NCBI GenBank assembly: GCA_000934385.1
Contig: KN880533.1
Span: 19,029 to 83,028, forward strand
DNA from: Cylindrobasidium torrendii FP15055 ss-10
Taxonomy: Eukaryota > Basidiomycota > Agaricomycetes > Agaricales > Physalacriaceae
Length of the DNA stretch: 64,000 nucleotides
Direction of reading: 5' to 3'
A program made the translations under genes and the position numbers. Below the pieces are notes generated by a model. The model saw only the letters and a list, made by a program, of their open reading frames with translations. It had not been told where the DNA came from and did not search any database. Shown piece after piece: positions 9,808-22,379 of the stretch (position 1 is its first letter; every line of letters starts with the position of its first letter).

Positions 9808-12800
9808 ATGGCCCACAGCCTTGCCAGGTTCGCCACTTCCCGTTACAGACGCGACTATGTTAACCCTCAGCACAAGGGTACTCCCATGGCCAAGGGCGCA
9901 CTGAGGTATGGCAAGAAAACGTCCAGTGGATTCGGAGACACGATAGAATGGCGACACTGGTGTGTACGCGCTAATGGATGTCATTTCGTCGCTGATCAAA
10001 TGCAGGGGATGCGTGACGCCCGACATCCTTGCTCAACTTGCCACAGTCGACCTATCTCGAATAGAAAATATTGAAAACATTAGGTACGCCCTGCAAATGG
10101 GAAAATGATTTGGTAGTCATTCTTCCCCAGTGCTAGCGATCAGCAGAAAGTCCGTACCGCAGTCATGCAACGACGCATAGACCCTTCAGACATTCCTGTA
10201 TCAGCCAGACCTTCTGGCCCAGCTACTGTCACTGCTCCCCCAGGCGCTGCTCCACCTTTCACGGCTTCAGCCATTGTCCCTACCCCGGCTGTTCCCATTC
10301 CCTCAGCGTCGCAAACAACTATGTCTTCCTCTCAACCAACATCCTCTTCATTTAAAGCATCACCAGCGGCTACCAATCAGCAGGCACGGCTTGCCAAACG
10401 CGATGCCATTCGAGCCCAATTTGCAGCGAAGAACCAAGCATCGGCCCATTCTGCTCCCACCCAACTGCGCGCACCAGCACCCACTGCAACTCCCGCTTCC
10501 GCGCATACCCCAAGTGCTCCTCGAAGTACGACTGCTCAACCTGCCTCGGTTGCAGGCCAAAAGCGCAAGGTTACTGCTGCGCCTACGCCATTCCCAATGT
10601 CGCTTCCTGGATCTAGCTCTACTATGGTTCCGTCAAGTAGTCAACAAGCTCTGCTGGAAGAAGACGAAAATTTGCCAGTCGACGACGAACCTCAAGAAGA
10701 ATTGTATACTACACTCCGTACCAGTGTTGTTGGCATTCAGTACTACAAAGGTGAGCTACTCCAGCCTGTCACAGTCGCTTCTAAGAAATAACGACCATGC
10801 AGGTCTGGTTGGACCAGGAGAGCGCGTCCTTCTCGAGCGTGAACCAACCAACCCGTACGACCGGTAAGTGCTTTGGTCGCCCTCAAGCGTAGAAGGTCAG
10901 ACTGGACGGTCTCTGACTCTTTCCTAGTAATGCCATCAAGGCTGTCAACATGAACCGGGTTCAAGTTGGCCATGTTCCGAAACAGGTTGCCGCAAAATTG
11001 GCCCCGCTGCTCGACCAACGTCTTGTAAATTGTGAGGCCGTCATTCACGATGGAAACTGTGAGTACACAATGCGCTCAGAGGCTGGTGTACTCATTTTTG
11101 TTAGTGACTGGGCATAAAGGATACAGTTTGGACATGTCAGTATTTAACTTCCCTCCAAACGAGCTTTCATTGACAGAACTGCAGGACGCTTCGCTTCTAC
11201 GCCCGCGCCGACAAACGGCAACAGATCGAACCCAAACTTGTGTGGGCAACTCCTGGGCAACGCGGATTCGCTTCTTCGCGCAATAGTCAGTCAAGCAATT
11301 CGACACAACATAGCACCCAGGTCGTTAGTGGCCCAGCTTCCCGCGGGGGCGCTTCATCGAGTTATGCCATGGGCGGTTACGGCGGAGGGTATGGTAGTAT
11401 GACCGTGGGACCCTCCAGGGTATCTGGAAGTCAAGCTTCCGCACCCAGGCATGCTCAGCAGACTCAAGCACAGATCAAGGCTGCGATGCAGTTGGAAGAA
11501 TCCATGAGGAAAGCTCAAGAGCTCAAACAGATCCTTAACTCGCTCGAAAAGGTTGACGATGAAGGACGGCGCAGCTCATTACTTGATACCGTCTGCTCGA
11601 CGGATGACGTGCTCAAACTACCCCTCCACCCTGACCCGCCCGGTACAGCAAAGGGAAACATGTACGTTGACTTGATGCGACACCAGTTGCAAGGCCTGCA
11701 GTGGTGCATCGACCGCGAGTACCCGACTCTGCCCACGCAGGAATCAGATTCGCCCGTGCAATTTTGGCAGGTTCGCAAAAATCCCGCTTCAGTGAGTCGT
11801 CTGTATATTCATTTGACACCGTGCTAACCGTGTACCGTAGAACGCCAAATACTACTACAATCGTGCGTGGTGCTATTCTGTGTGCTGAATCTGGCTGACA
11901 GGCGATTAGTTGCGACCAAGACTCCCACAAAGGACGCACCCGAGCTCGGTCGAGGTGCTTTGTTTGCGGATGCGATGGTAATGCATTTTCATCTTGTTGT
12001 GGTAGAATACTGACCATTTGTAGGGCCTTGTAAGTGACTGCTGTGAAGCACATGCTATTCTCTGACTACAACTCATCAGGGTAAAACCTTGACGATGATT
12101 GCTCTGATTTTGGCAACACTTGCCGACCAACCAAAGCAACACTCCAATGCTACACTCATTAGTTCGTCCCTCCCCCATGGTTTGAGATTCAAAGTTGACA
12201 GTATTCGCAGTCGTGCCGCTGTCCATTTTGTCGAACTGGGAGAAGCAGCTCCTTGATCACTGCACGCCTGGAGCCCTCAAAAGTTATGTATACTATGGGA
12301 ATGGGCGTAACATCAGCACCGACGAGCTGGCTAAATACGATGTGGTCATTACGACTTATCAAGTTTGTGTCACCGAGCACGCTGAGGCCAATGCTACTGG
12401 CGCGCGCACGAAGAAAAAGAAAACAGAGAGGAGTTTGTACGATATCAACTGGAAAGTTCGTCCTTGCATCTCCTGCGATCAAGAAACACTAATCAATGTA
12501 CATAGCGTGTCGTTCTGGACGAGGGACATTGCATTCGCAATCCGAAGACGAAGATGGCCAAGGCTGTTTGTGCGTTGAAAGCTCATCGGCGATGGGTGTT
12601 GACTGGAACACCAATTGTAAGCAATTCAGAAACTCTTTAGCTGGCTTGGTTAACATTCACCTAGATCAACTCCCCTCGAGTGAGTATATGCCAGAGGCAC
12701 TTGTTCACAGCATTAACATCTGCGCTCAGGACTTGGGTTCGATCCTTCAATTCCTCAAGATATGTCGTCCGCTCGACAGCGATGATTACTTCAAGCAGCT

Positions 12801-14815
12801 CTTGCTACGCCCGCTTAAGGATGGCGACGCTGCTGGATTCGAGCTTCTGCGTGCTCTCATGAATCAAGTGTGCATTCGCCGGACAAAAGAGGTAACATAG
12901 TGTCACCAGTAATGTTAGATGGCTAACAAGATACCAGATGCAAGATAGCGATGGCAATCCTCTCATTCCACTCCCGCCTGTTTCAATAACCGTAGTTCCC
13001 GTGGCCCTTCATGACGAAGCGCGCGAACTTTATGACAAGGTCGAAGAACTCTCTAAAGACCGTATTGAAGGTTACATATCCCGCGGCGAGACCCGTGCCG
13101 TATGTTCCACACCCTGCGTTTCGCTCGCTTCTTATCGTCACTAGGTCACTACAAACGCTTTGAGTATGCTCACTAGGTTGCGTCAAATCGCACTTCATCC
13201 AGGTCTTGTTCCCAAGGATTATGTCGACCAGTTGCAGGCAATGCTGGAGAACGACGACCCAGATCGGCCTCAAATAAACCTTACGCCAGCGGAGAAGAGC
13301 AGATTGCAAAGTCGTCTTCTCCAAGCACTCGAAGAATGCGAGGAATGTCCTATTTGCTTCATGGTCCCAGATCAGTCAAATGCGAGAATAACAGCATGCT
13401 CGCATTTGTTCTGCATATCTTGGTATGCCACATCACCTAATCTGAAAGGCTGGTCCTGACGTGTCCAGCATAACTGAAATCCTGAGCCGACAAGGAAAAT
13501 GTCCCATGGACCGCCGCGAGTTGACACTGGGTGATGTTATCGAACCGCCTCCGCCTACTGAGGCCACCCAAATGATGTACCGGGCTGACGAAGAGACTTG
13601 CGACGCTGGATCTTCTGCAAAAATCGACCAACTCATTAAACTCCTCCAGCTCAACCCGACTGGCGACAAGTCCCTTGTCTTCTCGCAGTTCACTTCATTC
13701 CTCGACAAGATTGCTGATGAGCTTGATGACCGCGGGTGAGTGAGCCGGGAGACTTGTTTGCCCTTTAACTAAGACACATTAGGATTGCCTACGAACGTTT
13801 CGATGGACGTATGTCCGCAAAACGTCGCCAGGAGGTTCTCGCACGCTTTTCAATTCCCATTCGCGAGGAGTCCGCCTCTTTCTCCCAAGCACATGCAGCG
13901 CCAGAGCCAGAGCCAGAGCCAATCGGTCGCAAGCGCAAAGCTCGCCGCAATGTCGTTGACGATGACGATGAAGACGAAGATTTTCCCGAACATGTTGTAC
14001 CGATCAAACCAGCACCAAGTGCCAGCCAGCGGACCCGCAGTGGGCGGGTTACGCGTCGCGTCGTAGAAAATACAGAAGATTTGGACTTCACTCCGAGCAG
14101 CCCTGCTGCAGGCGGGGAAGATAGCGACTTTGCACCCGCTGGCGACGATGAAGACGATGACTATGTGATGCACAATACGCCTGAGAAACAGAAGGCAAAA
14201 CCCAAAAGCCAAGCAAAGGGCAAGGGCAAGGCGAGGGTGCGCGAGCACAGTCTCGAACCCGAGGATCTCAACGATTTGAGTTATGGGGGTTCTGGTGGTA
14301 ACCCAAAGATTTTACTGCTGTCCTTGAAGGCGGTGAGTACCTGTGTGTCCGTTCTAAAGGAAAGGGAGCTCAATTGCTGCAGGGCGCGCTGGGTCTCAAC
14401 TTGACTGTTGCCAACAATGTCTACTTGTGAGTGGCCCAGCCCGTGTTTGATTGTGTAACTCCAAGCCCTGACTTATCTCTGTAGGATGGACCCCTGGTGG
14501 CAAGAAGGTATCGAGAGTCAGGCTATCGACCGCGTGAACCGCATCGGACAAAAGAAGAACGTGCACGTCTACCAGCTGATTGCAGAGAATACTGTCGAGT
14601 CCAAGGTGTTGGACATCCAGGACAAGAAGAAGAAACTCATTGAGCAGGCGTTCTCGGGGCAGAAGCGCAAGGAGACACCTCAGCAGAAAAAGGAGGCGAG
14701 ACTGCAAGGTATGATCTTCCCCCTTGATCTCACATCCTGTTGGGACAACTAACGACTGTTCTTAGAAATCATTGACTTGTTTGGTCTGAAAAATTCTGAG
14801 AATACTGCTGCTTAG
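9808..14815 (+). CDS. Rad5/HLTF-like SNF2 helicase-ubiquitin ligase with N-terminal PARP-type finger (22 exons, 1321 aa)
   Basis: Exons: 9808-9959, 10006-10083, 10131-10750, 10803-10863, 10928-11058, 11105-11135, 11185-11791, 11841-11862, 11910-11977, 12024-12029, 12080-12161, 12211-12455, 12506-12616, 12665-12679, 12730-12891, 12938-13099, 13145-13422, 13469-13735, 13783-14332, 14383-14426, 14485-14708, 14766-14815. Domain order: PARP-type finger (~1-100; EWRHWGCVTP and [19 protein letters not shown], but its CxxC half is absent, with His in its place); Pro/Ala-rich linker; HIRAN (~285-390; [15 protein letters not shown] ... [20 protein letters not shown]); SNF2_N with Walker A DAMGLGKT, motif II LDEGH and LTGTPIINSP; C3HC4 RING (CPIC ... 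CSHLFCISC ... CPMDR); Helicase_C ([16 protein letters not shown] ... [19 protein letters not shown]). HIRAN binds 3'-ends at stalled forks and RING promotes PCNA polyubiquitination in Rad5/HLTF. About 150 acidic residues are inserted in the second helicase lobe. Confidence 0.9.
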
Positions 14816-15811
14816 TGACTGTTCTTGCTTGCTACCATGAATTGGTTTTCAAATATTCCCTCTCTAATCAGCTAAAAACTCCCCGATTATTCGTAACATA
14901 CTATCCTTTTTTGTTTACTGTTTCTATGATCCTTACTCTGTAATATGTGCTTTTCCTTCCTGTGGTCCTCACTATCGAAACTGGCTAGCTGAGCGTTCTG
15001 GCAATTGTAATTTATATATACTACAAGAGCCTTTACGCCATTTAGTCCCTTAGTACGCAGCCAGCATTCCACGGTCGCGACAACAGGACAACTCCTGAGT
15101 GCCGTGATATGCACTCGCAGGCTACTATTGAATGCGTGGAAAAACCGTGTTGTCTATCTTGGAGACGTGATACTTAGATCAGTCTTGGATACACCTCGTC
15201 TGCCTCACCTCTGCGTGGCCATGTATGCGCACCTTCAATGAGGTCGACACCGCATCGACGATAGTGACTAGCGATCAAATGATGCAAGTTAGCCGGCATA
15301 AAGTTCTCTATCTATCTAACCAGTAAAAGTGCAAGTTGCTACCGTTGATGCTTCCTATTTACTCATGTTTACCCCGATCGCGACCGTGGTCACCAAGTCA
15401 AGAACTATAATGGAAGGTGCACTGCCACATTGCTGACAAGAACAATGGGATCGTGCCCCGGTGAAATGGAATCTTCGCCGACTTCCTTGCAAGCTCCCCG
15501 AGTGAGAAGTTATTGTTAACTACCCGATGGCATTGGCTACAGAGAACTCCGATGCATCTGATTCTCTTCGAGTCGCGCAAGTCACGCCAGTTATTCCATG
15601 CACAATGTCAGACCGACGATACTTGTATGAAATCGTGGGGCATCGTTTAGCCTACTGTGAAAGAAGTGGAGGTGCAAAGGGTAGTCTGGTGCATGCCCAC
15701 CGCAGCTGATACACAGAGCGGTCTACTCCTCGTGACCCTCACGCGATTCTTCATCGATGAGGTTCACTTACCGTGCATCTTCCGCATGACGTGTAATACC
15801 CCAAATCACAG
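14816..15811. other. Intergenic, about 1 kb
   Basis: 3' region of the helicase gene (AT-rich, 14820-15030) and distal upstream region of the lectin gene. Frames are short and broken; no RNA gene or repeat seen. Confidence 0.5.
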
Positions 15812-15819
15812 TATATAAA
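15812..15819 (+). promoter_or_regulatory. TATA box of the lectin gene
   Basis: TATATAAA, about 120 bp before the lectin start codon. A probable 5'-UTR intron lies at 15878-15926 (donor GTAAAT, branch CTGAC, acceptor TTTCAG); its removal deletes two upstream ATGs that would otherwise precede the true start. Confidence 0.7.
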
Positions 15820-15939
15820 GGCGGTGCCCACGTCGAGACCCATCCAAGTACCTCCCCGCATCGATACAACCCAGTACGTAAATGAGGCGTTGTCCAACCA
15901 TGGCATCCCACTGACACTTCTTTCAGCTTTCTCTATATC

Positions 15940-16541
15940 ATGCCAGACTTTGTTTCCCCCAGCAATGCTAGATTCCGTATTCTTAACGCCGGTTCCGGGA
16001 CAGCGCTCGACAAACGAGGTTCGTCGAACGTAGCCCATCTTCCAATCCACATCGACCCCCAATATTCCGGTTCTGGTTTATTCTCTTTGGTCGAGCTGAC
16101 AATTCGTTACAGGTGACGATCATGTTATCGGCTACGAACCGAACGACGGCGTCAACCAGAAGTGGGAGGTGCAGCAGCACTCCGATGGCAAATGGACCTT
16201 CCGTAACATCGCCAACGGAAAGTACCTTGCCGTCGAGGGCGGCCACGCCGAGGACAACAAGACCGTGATTGTCACCGAGTGCGTAGCTGCGTTCTTCATC
16301 TTCAAATCTGAGGCGCTCATGCTGAGCGATCTTGTATAGCGAGCCCTACGAATGGTACATGAACGTCGACTCCCACCTCTCCAGCAACGACCGCGGCTTC
16401 AGGATTTACGCCCACCCGTGCTTCAACCTCGACCTCGACGGTGGAAAGACCGATAACAACACTCGCGTCTCAGTCTGGGGCCAGTGGACCGAAGAGCAGG
16501 GTGCTGCACCCCATCAGAGTTGGCGGTTCGTGAGGGACTAA
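15940..16541 (+). CDS. Ricin-B-type beta-trefoil lectin (agglutinin), 148 aa
   Basis: Exons 15940-16018, 16113-16278 and 16340-16541. The product is a small cytosolic beta-trefoil lectin with no signal peptide. The trefoil pattern shows in repeated units: FRILNAGSGTALDKRGDD, then DGVNQKWEVQ with FRNIANGKYLAVEGG, and a third unit with HQSWRF at the end. The QxW/QKW motifs and the gly-rich hairpins are those of the ricin-B family; size and motif spacing resemble the R. solani agglutinin, which binds Gal/GalNAc (family knowledge). Codon use is strongly biased to C-ending codons (AAC, GAC, CTC), unlike most neighbours, which suggests high expression. It is a lectin chain only; no enzymatic domain is attached. 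The role is probably defence or storage. Confidence 0.88.
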
Positions 16542-16912
16542 CTCACCCACACACACATAATCGTGCAAGACTTTGTAATTTGTAGTAATAGCCAATGAAT
16601 TGTTGAACAAACAGACTGTATTATCGACAGAAGCGTGCACTCACCGCGCGGTTCAGCTCGTCAACATTACTATCTGATCACATCGACCAGCAGAATGAAC
16701 GTTTGAAAGGCGAGCCATACCTGCAGTCCACTGGTGATGGACGTGTACAACACTTCTTCGTTGGATTTGTCACGCAAAAACAAGACGGATATGCATGTCT
16801 ACATTTTGTCCATGCGTACTAACGTCTATCAACTGAGCAATCTATCATAACCCAACATGTCCCATTCAATATATTTGACTACTTAAACTTTCCTTCGCGG
16901 GTATATGGCCGT
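16542..16912. other. Convergent intergenic region
   Basis: 3' flanks of the lectin (+) and UGP1 (-). AT-rich, no coding signal. Confidence 0.5.
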
Positions 16913-18785
<1,873 letters not shown>

Positions 18786-19428
18786 CCTGGAGGGAAATGA
18801 ATTCGTGGGTGGTGTCTCGACGCATAGGACTCACTTGAAAAGATGGATGTGGACAGGTGATGAGGTGGTGGTGGTAAGAAGCGAAGAAAGTTGAGGGGCG
18901 GAATTGGTCCTTTTGGGCAAATGACGTTTGAGTATGGGCTCAAAGTCCGTAATCTCATCTTCAGGCCCCGTTGTTGAAGCCTCTTCAATGATTGGTGCAA
19001 TCCAGCTTTTACGATGAAGTTCCCGGGGACCATCCCCTCCCAAAGAGAACTTGGTTCGTCTGCGAGCAACAGCCAGGGCTCGATTTGTTCAGTTCTCACC
19101 TCTGTATTCGCTGCGTCCGCGAATCAGTAGGCGAATCCGGAATGTAGAATCGAAATTCTAGGAGGCAACGAACGTGTCTTCCTCCTGATGAGAAGGCATC
19201 CACCCGAGTTTGTCTACTAGGCCTTTAATAATATCTACCATCGTCCAAACACAGCACAAGCAGCCTCGTTTCTCTGCCTCATGCCCCAAACGCGACTCTT
19301 TTCGGCGATACTTTGCGATACTGTTACATAATATGGTATATCCTAATCTCCCGTCTTCCTGCTCCCCTTCACTTAACCTCCTGGCTTCCCACAGTGATGT
19401 AAGTGCGATACGCACCCAATTGAGGGGT
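18786..19428. other. UGP1 leader and arrestin-gene 3' flank
   Basis: Holds the UGP1 5'-UTR with its intron and, beyond about 19150, the 3' flank of the arrestin-like gene. No additional coding sequence recognised. Confidence 0.5.
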
Positions 19429-21000
19429 TTAGATGTCTAACGGATGCGTCCAGCTCTCCTCTGTCCAAGAGTCTGTCACAAGTCTAATCGGGTGGAGATG
19501 TTGAAGCGGCATGAATGCAGCCTTAGTGCCCCCCGAAGGTACCAGGGCAAACAACACATAATCCTGCCAACGTTCATGTCAAAGGTACAGTGGATAGAAA
19601 ATGGCGTACTGACCTGTACTGCGACTACCCCAATGTTGAACGACCCCGACCGCACCTCTGATGTACATCTCACTTCCCCCTCCCAGTCCGTGTAGACTCC
19701 AAGCGCATCCATACTTGCAGTAGCTGGTGGGGGCATCGCCCACACCTTTCCCTCCCCGATACTCCTGTTCCGCCACTGCGTCCTCCCATTGACGGTCACT
19801 ACCGTCCGTCGGACCAAACTCACCGCCATGACAAGCCTGTCAGGGACAAGCAGCGATAGCGACCCCAACGGACCGCTGAGTTGGATGTGGAACGGAATGG
19901 CGTCTTCGAGACCGTACGTTTGTACCGCTGGGGTTAAGAACTACGTCCAGGGATCCACATTCAGTGCCGGTTCTTCACCATCTCGAAAAGAACGGCTCAC
20001 AGTGCAATTGACCGACTCAACGCCCGTATTTTTGGCAGGTAACGTTGCACTAAATTGGTGCCATTCATCTGGTACGTATTTCAACGTTGAGAGTATCGTG
20101 TCGAAGCATGGTGATATGGGGCGTGCAGGACGTGTTCGCGGACGGTGCTCAATTTCCACAGAGTACCTATGAGTGTACATTCACTGTCATCAAAAAAGTG
20201 CAGACCTATTTGAGAATCGAGCGCACCTTTGACCGCGATTCCAAAGCCCAAATCTCTGCGGTGTGCGCTTGATTTGGATGATGAGTTCAAATGTGATACC
20301 CACCCACAGCGTTGGAGCCATGTAGAACATGGCATTGTATGTGGGCGGTAGTTTTTTTGTGTCGTCCTCCTCGAGCGTGCAAGGCATCCTCATCTCGATT
20401 GATAGCAAGGATGGACATTGCTCGTCCTCATGCTGCTTCCATAAAAGTTGAGTCTTGGTGACAAGGACAGAGTCGGACATGCCCATATCTGGTACCAGAA
20501 TAGACATGCGACCCTCTAACTACGCGACCGACATTCAGTACAGGGAGCTCGCTAGATTGCCAGTTGCACAGTGGTATCAAACTCACCGTGATATCTACTT
20601 CCACTACGTCCGCTGGAACCATGACCTCCAGTTCCCCGTGTATCAGCGAATTCCGTCCATAACAAGGCATAAGCTGCTTCTCATCCTGGTCTCTCAAAGT
20701 GAGGGTTGCGTGTCTCCATTTCCGGACGAAATTCCCGCCTTCCAAGAAAGCTTGTGCGTCAGGATAGCGCGGAGTAAACTGCAAAGTCTCCTCGTTCGAG
20801 GTGGGAAGTCGCGAATATCCTGGGGTATTGGCTGCTGGCGAGTAAGGCGGCAAAGGGATTTGTGGACCGCACAGCGCGGCCGCAGCTGCAGGCGTGTCGT
20901 TGCTTGGCGCTTCTGAACCTTCGTGCTGCTTCCTCTTTGCGAATCTTGCCAGTAAACTGGAGTCCAGTTTACTACGATGCATTGCAGGGATCGCGGTCAT
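19429..21000 (-). CDS. Arrestin-like protein (5 exons, 442 aa)
   Basis: Exons 21000-20587, 20519-20227, 20166-19994, 19927-19614 and 19563-19429. About 100 disordered residues precede an arrestin-N sandwich: SLIHGELEVMVPADVVEVDI, TLEGRMSILVPD, LPPTYNAMFYMAPTLWVGIT. The linker HRPRTRPARPI and the C-lobe VQTYGLEDAIPFHIQLSGPL are hallmarks of basidiomycete arrestin-domain proteins. The protein ends with HPIRLVTDSWTEESWTHPLDI. Alpha-arrestins recruit Rsp5-type ubiquitin ligases to membrane transporters, but I see no clear PPxY motif here, so a Rsp5 link is not supported by sequence. The third intron uses an unusual GTTCTT donor, chosen because it alone keeps the conserved VQxYGL frame. The start is the first ATG of the open frame. 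Confidence 0.78.
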
Positions 21001-21508
21001 AGGAATAAGATTATGCAGCGGGAGTCGAAGTGGGGCAGTGACAAGAAGCGTATCAAGGATGCACAAGCCTCAAGGACCAACTTACTACTCATCACAAGAC
21101 CCTTCGGTTGAGGTAGAGATAAGGTCCCTCAGGCTTAGTCACTGCTCTCTATCGCTCATGCGGACCGACGGCTTCATCGTCAGGCTCTTGGAAGCTTGGA
21201 AATTGCTTGGGACCAGAGGAAAAGGACTGGTACGGGAGAACAATGTCGTGTGGCAGACAGTGGTAAACTCGGACGCGTCGCGTGTGCGTGACTATACACC
21301 GTTCGATCGTATGGCACGCGCTGCCTGAGTGGCGCAGCTGATTGAGGACATTGGGATTTGCCCTCTTTGGCTTGGACACTGTCTGCCATGATTTCGAGTA
21401 ATTGTATGTGAGTGACCCATTAATCAAGCTGTGGGTGCTTGCAGAAGTACTTGTGTCCATGAAAGTACATACATAACATATAAGAGGAAGAGGACCTGCA
21501 AATCCAAC
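21001..21508. other. Intergenic
   Basis: Upstream region of the arrestin-like gene and 3' flank of the secreted-protein gene. Small frames only. Confidence 0.5.
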
Positions 21509-22379
21509 CTAAAGTAAGAAGTAGGCTACGATGGATACTGGTGCCAAAATTGGTCCAGAGATAGCATGCCAGGTTGACCCTCCATTTGTATCATTCTGAC
21601 TTGTAGCGGCGAAGACACCATCAACAGCAGTTTGAGATACGCCTTCAGAAGCGCTAGATCCCGCTGAGTTCAGAGTCAACAATCAGGTCTCAACGGTGCA
21701 GCACCAGTCCACTTACCAAGAAAATCCTCTCCACAAACCCCAGATACTGTCGAGTCTGCATTGGCGACAATATCAGGGAATGCGTCCCGCGCAATAGAGA
21801 ACGCTTCCTGGACACAACCAGTACACGCCAGGTCGTCTGCCCCAGCGGCCACTAACTGCTCGACGTCGTTCATCAGATTCAGGAAACTGAAGTCCGATGT
21901 CGAAAGCGTTCCAACAATAGATTCCAAATCCGTAATGGTCTGCACGGCGCAAAGTTGGTTTGTCGTGTCACTTCGAGGATGTGAGTGGAGGCGCACGCCA
22001 GAGGGGAAAAGACATACTTCTTGAGGCAGGAGACCTCTCTAGCGACAGGATAGACCTTCTGAACGAGCGGCATGATTGTGCTCGCAATATCATCCTGGGA
22101 GACGGAAAACCCAATTCCAGCAAGATCTTCTGAGCAGCCCGTGGTGACATTGGTCACCACGGCCGTTAGGCTCTCATCAGAGCATGTACCTTGAGCACAC
22201 ATGCCCGTGAGCCACTTGCTGACCGTCTGCGGTACAGATGGGTTCGATCCTATGAAGAAGGACAGAAGTGCGCCTGGGTTCAAACATGCAGCCTCTGGAG
22301 ACGAAAGTAGGCCTTTAACTGCCGATGTACAAGTGGCAGAGAAGTAGAGCAGAAACGTAGCAAAATTACGATCCGTCAC
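21509..22379 (-). CDS. Cysteine-patterned secreted, probably GPI-anchored protein (5' end unresolved)
   Basis: Three minus-strand coding blocks are clear: an open block ending at 22018, then 21970-21717 and 21663-21509. The protein is rich in paired cysteines and helices (SWLTGMC-like WLTGMCAQGTCSDES, TTGCSEDL, CTGCVQEAF, GVCGEDFL). It ends with a Gly/Ser/Asn-rich stretch and a hydrophobic tail (GPILAPVSIVAYFLL), the form of a GPI-attachment signal. This spacing occurs in a family of secreted basidiomycete proteins of unknown function. The block near 22379-22330 reads FATFLLYFSATCTSA, which could be part of a signal peptide, but no ATG precedes it in frame. A short upstream exon is probably missing from this model. 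Function unknown. Confidence 0.6.

Noticed and set aside
12730..12750. GGTTCGATCC, resembling a tRNA B box (also at about 22230)
   Set aside because: Both lie inside coding exons (helicase DLGSILQF; secreted protein) with no A box or stems.
21290..21360. tRNA-like stretch (CTGCCTGAGTGGCGCAG)
   Set aside because: It does not fold into a cloverleaf and has no matching B box or acceptor stem.
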